Shown: positions 45,113 through 56,555, counted from the stretch's first letter. The stretch is 64,000 nt of DNA from Brachypterus glaber (GCA_958510825.1 OY294046.1:47473794-47537793); one strand, 5' to 3'. Notes: generated by a model from the sequence alone, not told the origin. Numbers and translations are program-made.

Positions 45113-45836
45113 CAGTGCGGTCCAAAAGTCAGCCCCCTTTTAAATTTTGAACGAGTTGAGATATCGACTTTAAATTTAGAACTCTTAATTAAGACAACTT
45201 AAACTATCTTTTAGCATATATTTGATATTTTCAGCTCTTAAAATGTGGACAGGGGGGCATGGGGGGACATTTTTTAAATGGAAAGGGGAGTCGTGTGATA
45301 CATCGTTTTAAAGCTTATAAAATTCTCTATTTAAACTAACATTTTTAAATTTTTAAAAAATGTTTTTTAAGGTTTTGATTTTTCAATTTTTTGTGCTAAA
45401 ACGTTCAATTTTTTAGTTTTTTTTTATATAAATTTTTATTTATGTCAACTAAAATTAGTTTAAAAGTATAATTAACATTTTTTTATCATGAAATTAGGCA
45501 TTTTTAAAAAATTATTTGTTTTTTTAGAGGAATTTTGACATTAATACCCATTTTCAACCCATTTTAAACACAATTTTTTTTTTTTTTTTTAATTTAAAAA
45601 TATGGAGTTAAATGTAGAATTTTATAAGCTTTAAAATGATGTATTACACGACCCCCCTTTCCATTTAAAAAAATTTGCCCTCATGGCCCCCTGCCCACAT
45701 TTTAAGAGCAGCTGAAAGTATTAAATATATGTTAAAAGATAGTTTAAGTTGTCTTATTTAAAAGTTCCAAATTTGAAGTCGATATCTCAACTGGTTTAAA
45801 AGTTAAGAGGGGGGGGGTGACTTTTGGACCGCTCTG
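45113..45836. mobile_element. Foldback element with CAGTGCGGTCCAAAAGTC ends, 724 bp
   Basis: TA (45111-45112) and TA (45837-45838) flank inverted tips, with arms of about 240 bp each side. Each arm keeps TGAACGAGTTGAGATATCGA-type and GGGGGG or CCCCCC blocks. The middle is A/T homopolymer. TA target and CAG tip again fit a Tc1/mariner-like foldback. Non-coding. Confidence 0.85.
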
Positions 45837-45838
45837 TA

Positions 45839-46754
45839 GAACCTTTGTAGTTTGCGTCACATCAAATATCGTTAAAATTTTGATAGAGCAAGAAAGTGAA
45901 AGGGGACAAAAACTACTATTTTTGGCAATAAAAATTCTTACATATTTAAAAAGTTAGTATTTTAAATTTCCTACAGAAATATTTTTAATCATTATATGAC
46001 GGTTAGCCGTTTAAGTTTAAATAGTAGTAAAAATTACTTTAAAAGACGCAAAGAAACAACTTTTCTTTAATTAATTTTATTATCTTAATGCTTGTGACCG
46101 CTGCCTTAAAAGTACAATGTATTATTCTGTTGTTCTGCAGAAGTTCCATCGAAGTGAGCACCTGTTTTTACAGGCTCCTGGAGACATTATTACCTTATTG
46201 GTATGTAGCTGGAAGTTCGGAGTCCCTTTTCTTCCAGACAAAGTTGCTATGTATCAATCAGGATATAATTAGTTTGAGAAGTTCCCGCCCGCTAGGGACC
46301 AGATAGAACCTTGTTCACTTTCTATTTGCTACATATTTATTAGGGCGGAAAGTAAATTTTAAATAATTTATACAAATATCCCCAGTAAACCAAGAATTAA
46401 CCAACCCAACCCGTTGTACACCTGTAAAGTTAGCCTATTTTTCTTTTTCTAATGTAGTTAAGAAAGAGACGCTAAGATTACAAGTGTATAACGCATTGCG
46501 TTGGTTCACTTTTGGTTCACATGAAATACGTGACAAGTAGTAACACTGTATTAACCCTGTATTAAGTACTGGGTGGCCAAATTTCTTCATCGCGATATAT
46601 CGTCAGCTTGTCGAGAAATTCATATCTAAAAGTATAAAAACGAGACCAATTTCTGAAAAGAATTTAAATTCAGCATGAAACAATCTATCAAAATAAATTC
46701 TTACGTTCTTGGGTTCTGAATGCCCTGTTAACTTACATTGTTAACTTAAGTTAG
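45839..46754. other. Unassigned stretch
   Basis: The open frame 46088-46306 has no recognisable domain. No other feature. Confidence 0.3.
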
Positions 46755-47022
46755 TTAAGTTAACACTGTACAATCATATCTGTCATGAAGCCTGGTTGAT
46801 AAATGGTAAATATAATTCTGATGTAATTTTGGACCCAGAAAATTATGTAGAGAATTTGAAAGATGTTGCCTTGCTGAATCCAAATTTGTGGACAATGTTA
46901 TCTCTTTAGAGTATATTATCAAAAGTAATATTCTTAGTGAAGGTTGAGTTTTTGGTATCAAAATCATTTTGTTTTGGACTTTTTCGAGTGCATAAAATAC
47001 GCGAGAACAATAAAAATTAAAG
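46755..47022 (-). pseudogene. LINE C-terminal fragment, minus strand
   Basis: The minus frame contains LEKVQNKMIL, a PSLRILLLIIY segment, then an ITLSTNLDSARQHLSNSLHN segment. The order resembles the C-terminal tail of I/Jockey-type insect retrotransposons (LExVQxxFLR, then LxxRRxxxDLxFLxxLL). The expected RR doublet reads AR and a few residues are missing, so the piece is decayed. The frame's first residues (above 47022) run into the MITE at 47054 and are not part of it. No catalytic core is present. Confidence 0.45.
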
Positions 47023-47053
47023 CAAAATATTTTTAACATGCCAGAACAAATAA

Positions 47054-47143
47054 GGGAACGTTCAAGTATTACGTAACGCAAATTATGATCATTTTGGACC
47101 CCCACCCCCCCCTAGGAGCGTAACGTAATACTTGAACGTTCCC
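47054..47143. mobile_element. PIF/Harbinger-like MITE, 90 bp, TAA target duplication
   Basis: GGGAACGTTCAAGTATTACG and its inverse bound a minimal element with a C-rich centre. TAA occurs at 47051-47053 and 47144-47146. It is the shortest member of the GGGAACGTTC family here. Confidence 0.85.
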
Positions 47144-47146
47144 TAA

Positions 47147-47627
47147 CCAATAACCAAGTTACATAAAGGATATTTTAATGGACAATTTCATAAACATTTT
47201 AAGGTGAAAATTTCACTAGTGCTTATTATCAGTATAATTTGTACTAGTAAAATGGAATTTAATATTTAAAAAATAATTAATTTTCTTTCCAGCCTAATAT
47301 TTACTGATTCACTACCTCGCTAGTTTCCAATTATCGATGGAAACTTTAGGATATAATGGATATACATTATGCGTCTCTATCGTATTACCTTTTGCGGTGT
47401 CAATGCCATCTTATTAATCAATTAATTTGAGCACCCTGGGCATAATTCAATTTTTGTTTTAGTCGCTACATAAAGTTGCCAACACTTTTTTGTCCGCCAA
47501 TTTATAGGTCAATGCACCAAACATTTGGGACTATAGTGTCTACAAGAAGCAATTTTAACGTCCGTTAATAATTATGAAAAAAAAATATTGGTGGCACATC
47601 GAACAGAAGAAAAAATCAGAAAAAAAG
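47147..47627. other. Unassigned stretch
   Basis: No feature I can support. Confidence 0.3.
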
Positions 47628-47703
47628 TCAAGACTCAGTCTGGATTGAAGCCTGAGTACACACAGATTTTGGTCTGGTGCTTTACCAGCTGGGTCACCCA
47701 TAC
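47628..47703 (-). ncRNA. tRNA-derived SINE head or tRNA pseudogene
   Basis: On the minus strand TGACCCAGCTGGTAAAGC (47696 downward) fits a Pol III A box. A CAGA/TCTG anticodon-like stem follows, then GGCTTCAATCC (about 47652-47642) as a B-box-like word, at tRNA-like spacing. Acceptor ends do not pair and a T-rich tail follows. The best reading is the head of a SINE or a decayed tRNA. No second copy is seen in the window. Confidence 0.4.
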
Positions 47704-48100
47704 TCCCATTCGAAAAGTTGATAGGTCTTTTTTTTCTTATCTTCACATATTTATTAGTTGCTCATTAAAGGAAAGAAAATATCGACTTGTGAATTTCAAA
47801 ACCTCGTCTCTGGAAAAATTAATTTTGATGAGTGGTAACTTACTCGAATTTATTACTCGAATATAACGTAACTTATAACTAACTTATAAACTAACTGGAA
47901 TACACTAGGGTGTAGCGTACTATAACAGCAAAAATTAAAATGCTTGGGGTGCCATTTTTTTTACCTAGAAAAAGCGTTTGAAGTTACACAACAATCCGAA
48001 AAGAAAGGCCAAAATAAGAGTTTTTTTGAGGATTTTTTACTTTTTTGGCCTTGCATTAGTTTCTTTTTTGATTGAAAATCATTCATCATGTACAGAGTGA
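47704..48100. other. Unassigned stretch
   Basis: No feature I can support. Confidence 0.3.
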
Positions 48101-48244
48101 AGGCATATCCACAGCATAAAACGCATAGTACATAAGAATGCGATACTGTGATTGGCTTACAAGATACATGATGGCACATTAAGCCAATCACGGTATCACA
48201 TTCTTATGTACTATGCGTGTTATGCGAGGCTTTAAATATGCCCT
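48101..48244. mobile_element. MITE of the GGGCATATCC family
   Basis: AGGCATATCCACAGCATAAA and an inverted AATATGCCCT end, with interior words AAGAATGCGATACTGTGATT and TACAAGATACATGATGGC shared with 28903 and 29307. 144 bp, hairpin-like. Confidence 0.75.
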
Positions 48245-48429
48245 TAATTAGTGCAAGGAACCAAAAATTTGATTTTTTGAGATACGAGATTTCGAAATAT
48301 AGAAGTCGATATCCAATATTTGTTTTCTTATCTACGGCCACTCGAACTCCATGCATTATGTACTAGTTTTTGATATCTCTGTGTTTAAAAATAGTTATTC
48401 ATGTACCAAGGGTATTAAGAAGATTTTTA

Positions 48430-48490
48430 TTCGACGAGCTTACAAACCCGAGGGCCTTTGGGCCGAGGGTTTGTAAGTCGCCCGGGGGCA
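48430..48490. repeat. GC-rich hairpin, CTTACAAACCCGAGGGCC
   Basis: CTTACAAACCC with GGTTTGTAAG, and GAGGGCC with GGGCCGAG, form a tight hairpin at 48439-48475, followed by CGCCCGGGGGC. It resembles the core at 321-349 and stands out from the AT-rich surroundings. Confidence 0.7.
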
Positions 48491-49125
48491 TAATCATCTA
48501 TTAATTCCCGCGGTGCATACTATTTCGTTATTGCATCCACACTATAAATATTTTAAAAAAATCCGAAAATTCAATTTTATTTTAACGCGGTCCATAAAAT
48601 GCGCTTGCACTTGTGAATTGTCCTGTATATTTTATAAAATATAAATAATAATAAAAATAAGGGGATAAAAATATCCTACAGGAAAATTGATCAAATGCAC
48701 AAAAAAAAATAAAACAAAGTTGAGACAATGGTGTCAAGATAAGGCACCGCGAATTTACGGCAGGCTGTGCGTCTGTAGAAACGCTTTGTGCTTGCCAGAC
48801 CGTGTTTAGATAGGGAAAAGTTATTCACAAAACTACCTACCGTCCAAACGAAAATTCACGCCTAATTAGGAATATTCAGAACTGCACATACCAGGCAACC
48901 CCCAGATTTTGATTTAAATAATGTACCTATAGGTATGGAAGTTTATTATTCATTTTTTTTTTCATTTTTGCTGTGAGAAGTGAAAATACTACACTTACGT
49001 TATCGCAGAAAAAGTGTAAAAATTTTGAGGATTACGATGATTGTATAAAAAGAGTGGACTTTTGAAAAAGCTGCTATGCGACAAATGGAGTTACTGCTTT
49101 CTAGCGTAGTAGGGCAGTATTAATC
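48491..49125. other. Unassigned stretch
   Basis: No supportable feature. Confidence 0.3.
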
Positions 49126-49311
49126 ACGGGTCTGTAAAAAAAAATGGTTTAAAATTTAAAACGACCATGGAAAAGTATAGTATTCTACTCGCGTATAATA
49201 GCTATTAATAATTCGGGTGATTAGGTCACTCGCCTTTCGGCTCGTGTCCCAAAATTCACCCTCATTGATTAATAGCAATTATTATACGCTCATTAAATAA
49301 TATACTATTAT
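49126..49311 (-). mobile_element. Family E MITE-like repeat, minus copy
   Basis: Reverse-strand relative of 35080 and 35330. It keeps the ACGGGTCTGTAAAAA to TTTTTACAGACCCG match and the ATTATACGCTCATT end. An extra hairpin-forming block with CACTCGCCTTTCGGCTCGTG lies at 49228-49262, absent from the other copies. Confidence 0.6.
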
Positions 49312-49591
49312 TTTTAAATAAAACTTCATCCAACATCTAATCACACATTCAAAATGTCGGAAAGCCTTGTATTCGTGCAAAAAATTTCAAAATTTGTTTT
49401 TGCGTATTTTTGCGTTTTATGTCGATAAAAATCCATTTAAAGCAAAATTAAAATTTTTGTATTATTGTTAATTTTTCTGAATACTGTAACTAGATCAGTA
49501 ATACAACTTGAAAACAACTATGCGTACCTAATATTGAATTTTAACTCCTGTTTTCTATAAATTTAAAGAATTTTCCGTTCCACTGTTGAGT
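49312..49591. other. Unassigned stretch
   Basis: No supportable feature. Confidence 0.3.
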
Positions 49592-49593
49592 TA

Positions 49594-50327
49594 CAGGGTG
49601 ATCCATAACTGGCATGCCAAAATTTAAGAGGTGATTCTAGATCCAAAAATATAAAAAAAGTTCCTATAAAGGTTGGTCCGGAAATAAGCCCTAAGGTATC
49701 TAGGGCCCTTTAAAATTGTAATAAAAATAAGGTTTTTAATTAATAACTCGGGTACCGTTTAAGCTAGAGCGGTGAGCTTTTGCATGTATACTAGTATTAA
49801 TAAGGGCAATAAGTTTATGTTAATTTATTTTTTTAATTTATACAGAGGCGTGCCCAGACGGACAAAATATATGAGGCTTAAAACATTTTTGCCCCAAACT
49901 TTTCTATGTGTATGTTTTTTGGATTTGTTGTAAAAAATATAGATTTCTAGAGTAAAAATACATATAAAATATCATATAGTGTAACACTGTAGGAGCAACC
50001 GTTATCAAAAAAAAATGCAATTAAGAGGAAGTAACATTTTGTGCCACCAAAAACGTTACTTTTTAAAAGGCTATTACTCCTTTAATATTAAATTTAGGTG
50101 TTTTGGTGTATAATACTTTTTTGCTCAGTTTTAAATGAAGAATCACCCTGCAGCATTAAAATTTTATTGGTGCTTTTTTTTTGTTCCCCATTCAATACGT
50201 CATCTTCGAAGGGCCGTAGCTCCCTTAGGGCTCATTTCCGGACCAACCTTTATAGAAACTTTTTTTCATATTTTTGGATGTAGAATCACCTCTTAAATTT
50301 CGGTACGCGAGTTCTGGAACAGGCTGT
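49594..50327. mobile_element. Family B TIR element, 734 bp
   Basis: TA (49592-49593), CAGGGTGATCCATAACTGG tip, B interior blocks in order, and a right tip that has diverged (GGAACAGGCTG before TA at 50328). Non-coding. Confidence 0.8.
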
Positions 50328-50329
50328 AT

Positions 50330-51995
50330 ATGCGTTAATTTAATTTAGAAAATAAAAAAATAATACTTATGTCAAAGTGATGTCAACTTTTAGATGCGCA
50401 TTTGCGCAGTTTTCAAATAAAATTTATTTAATATGGTAATTAATTTTATTATTTTAAGCCCTTTATATTCATTATTTTTTTGCAAAAAATAACTTAATAT
50501 ACGCCAAATAAGTAGATTATACTTGTACAAAATCTCAGTTTTGCTACTTTCAGTAGATACGCGGTTTTGCAGTTAGAAGGTACGCGGTTTTGTAGTTGGA
50601 CGTTAAGCGGTACTACGGTATCACGGACGTTATATTTCTTAAAATGTGCTATTCATTTGGCATATATCAAAGGGCTCATGGTTCTATATTATATTTTTTT
50701 AGTTTCTAGTTTTAGAAATAGATGGCGCACAAATAAACATCTGTCTAAAAACTCAAAAAAACTGTTTTAATAACAATGCAGTTAGTTGTATTTTCTAGGT
50801 ATCCAACTAAGCTTTCATTAAATCAAAATTAACTGTCATAAATGGCATTTATTGCATGTGTTCACAACATACATACCTAAAACAAATGCTCTTGTGAAGC
50901 ATAAGTTATGACGTATTAAAATGTTTATTAAGAAATCTACTCCATCAGTAATTAGTTTTCTTAATCTTTGTGGTTTGTAAAGAATATTATTTCGGAAAAT
51001 CAAACCAGATGCATTGAGTTCTTGTCAAAAACAGAGTCGAAAATACCTACCTACGCCAATTTAAAATATATAAGCTTTGATACAAGTTCTGTTATATATT
51101 AGGGGTCTGGGATTATAAAATTAGATACCTGTCTAGATATGTACACAGAAAAAAATTATATTTTAATCCAAATGAATATAATTTAAACCTTTCAATCCGG
51201 ATTTGATTTTTTTTTTGGTTTCAGTTTCTTTGTGTGGATATGAAATAAAATACTATTAAAAGTAAGAAAACACTTTAGTTTTAGATGCATTTTATGACGT
51301 AATACGTAATAAGAATACGCTGTTGTCAATGACAACTTGTCATACCTTTTAGTATTAAGTTTCTTTATAAACTAGTGCCCTAGTGTTTTTGTTAATATGT
51401 ATTTAAAGAGAAATATGTAAAAAATATACTAAATATTTTAATTTTGCCGTTCTTTCGTGTCACCTTTATTATTCTATTATTAAACATAATATGTCTATGT
51501 CTATTAACTTATTTTTTGCTTATAAATAAAAAAAACTAAATAAAAAGTTATCAGATATTGACTGTATATTATTACCATTTAATTTTTTATCAAACGTTAT
51601 GTTCAAAAAATATGTAATCCTCGAAAAAATAATTAATTTTCGCAAACTTTTTTACAAAAAATATAAACTGAACAGACGTTCAGTGAATAAGCATATTTTT
51701 ATGAAGTTTGACTAACGGACTCGTACAAAAAGCAAATTAAAAAAAGTACAGAAATATAAAATCAAAGAATTTTATTCAGACAAATTAATAAATGTTTTTT
51801 TAATCAATAATAACTGTTTACGTAAAGAATAAATGAAAAAAAAAAACTACGAAAAACAGAAAAATACATACAAAGGGTTGTTGGTAGTTATGGAGTAGGA
51901 ATGTTATGGAGTAGGATTGTTATAGCACCGTTCATTATTAGCAAGATTTAAAAAAAACAAAATATATATTTTACGAGATCCAATTTTTTTTACTA
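50330..51995. other. Unassigned AT-rich stretch
   Basis: A small direct repeat of TACGCGGTTTTG occurs near 50557 and 50581. A short imperfect hairpin with CACAGAAAAAAATTATA occurs near 51145. No gene or RNA is supportable. Confidence 0.3.
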
Positions 51996-52369
51996 ATTAA
52001 GGTGTACTTTTTAATATAAAACCAAATTCAAAATCTTCAATGTAGCTGCAAGACAGAAAAGCGATTTGTTTAATTAAAAACATACAGGAATAATATATGG
52101 CATAAAGGAATAATCCTTATAAGTGATAATTCATATTAAAAATTTATTCTTATTAATTCAAACAGTTCCTGAGTTATGACGTGTTAAAAGAGCCCTTAGC
52201 ACAAAAGCTCATCTAAACTTTTTCCGCACTTTTTAACGTAAATTCAGATGTCAAATGTATATCTTTTTAATCTTGTATTTTTTATTGAAACAAATAAAAA
52301 TCGTTTTTCTGACTTGCAGCTACATAGAAGATTTTAAATTTGGTTTTATTTAAAAAATACATCTTAATT
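51996..52369. mobile_element. Foldback MITE with 75-bp arms
   Basis: Arms of about 75 bp at 51996-52071 and 52294-52369 share GTAGCTGCAAG and AAAACCAAATT. The 220-bp interior is unremarkable. It abuts the MITE at 52373 across the TA at 52371. Confidence 0.75.
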
Positions 52370-52372
52370 ATA

Positions 52373-52495
52373 CTGGAAATTCAATAAAACCTGCAGTCAC
52401 TTAGTTGCTTAATTTCGTCGAAGCTTCGCAAAGGCGGACCCCTTATACGAAAGCAGCAGAGGTATAAGTTACTGCAGGTTTTATTGAATTTCCAG
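52373..52495. mobile_element. MITE with CTGGAAATTCAATAAAA ends, short copy
   Basis: Same ends and interior words as 30053-30223 but 48 bp shorter: the middle between the CAGT-ACTTAGTTGC arm and AATTTCGTCGAAGC is deleted. TA on the left; the right flank reads TG. Confidence 0.8.
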
Positions 52496-53054
52496 TGCAG
52501 TGACAAAAAAAAAATCTTGTCAAATATATTACATTACATTAAATGTTTGTTTAACCTCGTACTATTCTACTTAATTAAGCATCCCCTAAGTCCAGCTGGA
52601 CTTGTGTGTGCTAATAGTAGAGGGAACCACAAGTGTCAAAATATGAAAAGTCTCTAGTATCGATATATATCCATTTAATAGATTATCCCCTAGCACAATT
52701 AACAATTATAACAGTGACTTTGGTAATTTTATTGACAGTTGGTGTTTAATACAGTGTGTATAGCAACGTACTGATTAACCTGCCAATCAGAATATAATCA
52801 GAGGATGCGATCTATTAATAAAGTTATTACAACGCATGCATATTAATATGTCTACATGTTACATAGAGTTTGTACAAACGTCGAGTTGTCTATTTGGGTT
52901 AATCCACTTCAATAATAGGATAAACGGAAAATCGTTAACTTTCATGTGTAAAAGTTTATTGTGGTAGTGAATAAAATTAAGTTTTATATACCGGATATTT
53001 TTTATAATATTGTATATTTCATACCTCAAAATTTCCGAAAAATAATAAATGTTC
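52496..53054. other. Unassigned, with part of the family E tail
   Basis: Near 52553-52605 the sequence matches, inverted, the tail after the E copy at 35272-35316 (CCTAAGTCCAG and TACTTAATTAAG words). Nothing else supportable. Confidence 0.4.
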
Positions 53055-53191
53055 GGTACTTTCTTCGTAAAGGTAAAAACATTTAGATTGTTATATAAAA
53101 TGTCGGTACTTACTTATATAGGCAACCTATATTGATTATTGGACTTTTGTATTACAAACGGAATGTTTATGAATTTTACGAAGAAAGTACC
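53055..53191. mobile_element. Small TIR element, perfect 17-bp ends
   Basis: GGTACTTTCTTCGTAAA and its exact inverse bound 137 bp. An internal GTCGGTACTTACTTATAT resembles the tip. MITE-like, class unknown. Confidence 0.65.
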
Positions 53192-53265
53192 AAAAAGTTA
53201 TGGTTGGTTGGTATAGATGCGAATATAAGTTTAGGCGAGTAAAGAATTTTCAACAGATGACTCTT

Positions 53266-53366
53266 AATTTGAATTTTGAGGTTATATCTTTAACATTTGC
53301 AATAACAATTTTCAACAGATATAATATTATTCTACGTTCATGGATATAACCTCAAAATTCCAATTA
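53266..53366. repeat. Hairpin element with GAGGTTATATC arms
   Basis: AATTTGAATTTTGAGGTTAT continuing to ATC is inverted at 53343-53366 with few mismatches, around a 54-bp loop. Probably a very small foldback. Confidence 0.6.
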
Positions 53367-53369
53367 AAT

Positions 53370-54321
53370 TAAACAAAAATGGTCTCCGAATTACCTTGAC
53401 AGGGAAAAGTGAGTGATCTCAGACGAAGTGAGATGACATTCAACTGCTCTATTTAAATGACTGCTAACTAGATGGCGCACCTTTATTAATGTTAAAGAGA
53501 GATACCTATACCTAAAGGTAAATAAATATTCCACGGCTAGCATTAAAAAAATTAAAAGTCAAACCACCCCGGATTTTTTGATTTTAGGTTGTTTTTGAGA
53601 CATTTCCAAAAAGTTTTTGACAAAAATTGAAATCGCTCACGAAGCCGTTTTTAAATAGTCATTCTTTTTATTCAAGTTTTTCCTGCCATCGCAATACTGA
53701 GTTTTTTTATGACACACCCTATAGCATAGGTACTACCCATGATACTCAAAAGAATCACGACCATTCACACGTCTACTTTGGTTTGTCCAAAATTACGGTC
53801 GTCTTATTTTAGACATTAATAATAATATACACATCAAGTGAATTTTTTACTCGGCTGCGCCTTGTAAAAAAACGCACTCTCGTGCACTAAAAACTATTTT
53901 CGTGTTCGCGGTGCGTAATATAGGTAGGTACTATTATTATATTTTCTTTACTTGTATTAACCCTCAGAGTAATATTCGTACCGATGGTCTATAATAGCGA
54001 AGCCGCTTTGTATTACAATTACAATAGGTTTTAGGTTAGGTTTAGAACAATAGTCCCGTGCAAAATCAAGATATCTCGGCTTATTCTTGTGTTTTTTATA
54101 TCAATCAGACAGGCTGTGCGAATGTAAGAGCTTTTTATTTACTCAAATGGAAATAGATTAAGTTGTTGGTAGTGTTAATCGAGAGGCAAATTGCTTGTTA
54201 TTGTTGAATAAAAACAATTCCAACAACTGTATTTTGTTAATAGCTGATTTATTGTGATGATAACAGTTTAATCATTACTAATATTGACACAGCGGGGTTT
54301 TACGATTCATGACTAACCAGT
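53370..54321. other. Unassigned stretch
   Basis: The open frame 53627-53812 has no recognisable domain. No other feature supportable. Confidence 0.3.
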
Positions 54322-54410
54322 GGATCTGCTGGGAATCGAACTCAGGCTTTTGCAAGCTTGTGTAATACATACTATGTATTCAGACGCCTTAACCACTAGA
54401 CCACCCGGAT
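54322..54410 (-). ncRNA. tRNA-like sequence, probably SINE head or tRNA pseudogene
   Basis: On the minus strand TGGTCTAGTGGTTAAGGCG (54403 downward) is an excellent A box with a paired D stem. GAGTTCGATTCC (about 54344-54333) is a good B box. Between them lies an AATACAT/ATGTATT hairpin and extra sequence, so the spacing matches a long-variable-arm tRNA or one with an intron. The 7-base acceptor segments (ATCCGGG and CAGATCC) do not pair, so a functional tRNA is unlikely. Confidence 0.55.
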
Positions 54411-55010
54411 AGTTTGGTGTAGCATGTGGCATTTGGTTTACCTTTGCTATTATTACCTTCAGAAAACACAAAAAATATATTTAAGGAATAAAAAAAGAGT
54501 TTTTACTGAAAAAACTTCCATTAAAGTAAGTAAAAATAAATATATGTTTAAAAAAAGCTTAAAACAAAATCCCTAAAAGGAAAACGTTATTTATCATATC
54601 AAACATGTTATTTACATTTAAATATCTCTTGTAATACTTTTCTATATTTTCGTCTGTCTGAAAATATTTTATATTCGATTTATTCTAAAAGCGTTACTTT
54701 TTGTTCATGTTTTGCAGGCGAAAAGTTGGGCTTTGTGGCCCTAGGGCAAAAAAGTCTTTTTGGCCCGCTAACTAAAACTTGTTATTTTTAGGCTTTTTAA
54801 AATAAGATGCATTACCTTAATATGACCTTTTGGATCACTTTTAGTCTTGAATTATGTTGTTTTTGAACAGATTCAAGTATTATAATCATTTCATATAAAT
54901 AAAAATTTCTTCTATAACATAACCTCAAAACATATGGTTTGGCAGATTAATCAGTTATTTATCCACTAAAATAAATCACAAACACAATATTCAGTTGTAA
55001 AATCAATTTC
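54411..55010. other. Unassigned stretch
   Basis: A pyrimidine tract with TTTTGCAG at about 54711-54718 resembles a splice acceptor, but the following frame stops quickly. No other feature. Confidence 0.25.
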
Positions 55011-55191
55011 AATATTTATAATATTTATAGAACGGTTTCAGAAGTATTAATGTTTTCATAAAAAATACATTTTAACACAAATTAATCAAAACACTAAGCT
55101 AATTTGAAAATGAAATCGCACGCAAAAGGCACGATTCAATTGTTTTTTTAGCGATTTGATTGGATCATCATGGATAACTAGGTAGGTTATA
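55011..55191. repeat. Dispersed repeat, copy 2 (partner at 1)
   Basis: Direct copy of 1-160 with a few substitutions and about 20 extra bases near the right end. Its left edge, just after AATCAATTTC, marks where the homology begins or where the window cuts copy 1. Confidence 0.8.
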
Positions 55192-55320
55192 ACTTTATAA
55201 CTTAAAAAAAAATTATGACACAATTTTTTTTTTATTTTTTAATGTAAATTTAATTTACTAATATTTTTACAAATAACTCTAGTTTTTATATTTAATTATT
55301 ATATTGTTTTAATAAATTTG

Positions 55321-55357
55321 CCCTGAAGAAGCCCCAACAATAAGGGGCGAAACGTTG
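55321..55357 (+). ncRNA. Hammerhead-like motif
   Basis: CTGAAGA (55323-55329), one A, GCCCC (55331-55335), an 8-nt loop, GGGGC (55344-55348), GAAA (55349-55352), then CGTT. CUGANGA, stem II and GAAA in this order are the core of a hammerhead ribozyme. The extra base before stem II matches the two copies in the palindrome at 44068. Stem I and stem III partners are not obvious, so self-cleavage is not shown. Such motifs are typical of Penelope-like elements and retrozymes. No such protein is encoded nearby. Confidence 0.45.
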
Positions 55358-56108
55358 GTTTATAATGTTGAGTCTTTTCACTATGTTCTTAAAAGCAAGA
55401 TTAGAATCAATATATTAGACTATAATATAATTAAGTTTTATTATATTTATATAAAAAGTTAAATGTAATTTTTAACATTTTGTAGATTTGAATATTTTAA
55501 TGAAATGTAAAAGGCAACACAACATGTGGCTAAGAAGTCTCATTTCAGCCTGAAAGAACGCTGTATCATTGCCGTTTTTATTTTCAGCTTGTATTTCATG
55601 CATTTTTTTATTTCCAGTTTTTTGTCGTTAATTTTTTTCTGTTCTGTTTCGGTGAATATTTTAAAGAGCGAACATTCAAAAGAATTGTCTGAAAAGACGT
55701 CAGTTTATTTTAAATTCTGTGTTTTATCTCAATGCCGCACGCATTAAAGACATTAACTTTAAGCAAAGCCCAGTCACACGAAGTCTTCCATATATATGAA
55801 GACCGTTTTGCTTTTATATTCATGTCAAGTAGTTACAAGATGAGGTGCCAAAAAAAATGACTACAAAAAAAAAGCACGTTTGGACTTTTATACCGGGTAA
55901 GTTTTATTTATGTCCACCCCTAAAATTAATATTAATCTTCATTCGATAAAAACAAAACTTTGGTGATTTAAATAATTTTACAATGGCTATAATAAAATGG
56001 CGAATCAATTTTTTTTTCACTTCCGGTTTTACCGCAAATGACTTCTTGAGATTTTTAAATGGGGCACCCTGTTATTGTTTACATTTTTGACAAGATGACT
56101 TTGTAGTG
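55358..56108. other. Unassigned stretch
   Basis: The open frame 55526-55747 has no recognisable domain. No other feature. Confidence 0.3.
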
Positions 56109-56330
56109 TGGGGGGTAGTTTTTGTGAAAATCGCTATATTGGGGTTTTTGAGGTTGCTGAACGTGAATCTGATTATAAAAAATTCTTACTCCACCCCAAA
56201 GGGGCGGGGGGTAGTTTTCGTGAAAATTGGTATATAGAGGTTTTCAGGTTGCTGAAAGTGAATCTGATAATAAAAAACCTTACTCTACCCCCTGAGGGGC
56301 AGGGGGTAGTTTTCTTAAAAATTTATATAT
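56109..56330 (+). repeat. Tandem repeat, 96-bp unit, about 2.3 copies
   Basis: GGGGGTAGTTTT recurs with spacing 96 and 95. Each unit carries AGGTTGCTGAA and GTGAATCTGAT, and ends in a CCCC/GGGG hairpin. The 112-codon frame at 56108-56446 spans the repeats and is an artefact of them. Confidence 0.85.
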
Positions 56331-56429
56331 TGCCTCCCCCAACGCGGCGTAACATTTTCGAGACCCCCCATCCCCCCATTTGTTACGTAACATTTTTTTT
56401 TATAAAAAGTAAAAAAAATAAAAGGAAAT

Positions 56430-56555
56430 TTTGCTTTATGGTTTAAACCGGTTTTTTATCGGTTATTGCTTGCGTGTTTTAACCCAAAACCGGTCTGATG
56501 TAATTTCCGCAACCGGTTATTGGCAATGGTTTTCCATCTCTAATTTATTTTTGTT
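56430..56555. mobile_element. Possible hAT-type terminal fragment
   Basis: Clustered ACCGGTT words (56446, 56479, 56513) lead to a TGGTTTTCCATCTCTA end. AGAGATGG tips with internal CCGGTT words are common in insect hAT elements. Only one end is visible and no 8-bp duplication can be paired, so this is tentative. Confidence 0.4.

Noticed and set aside
44808..45125. 105-codon minus frame with repeated RQT residues
   Set aside because: The residues come from the GACAGACA tract of a dispersed repeat.
54700..54790. Splice-acceptor-like TTTTGCAG followed by a GC-richer segment
   Set aside because: The frame after the AG stops within nine codons and no donor follows.
56108..56446. 112-codon frame
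   Set aside because: Translation of the 96-bp tandem repeat; the peptide repeats with the DNA.
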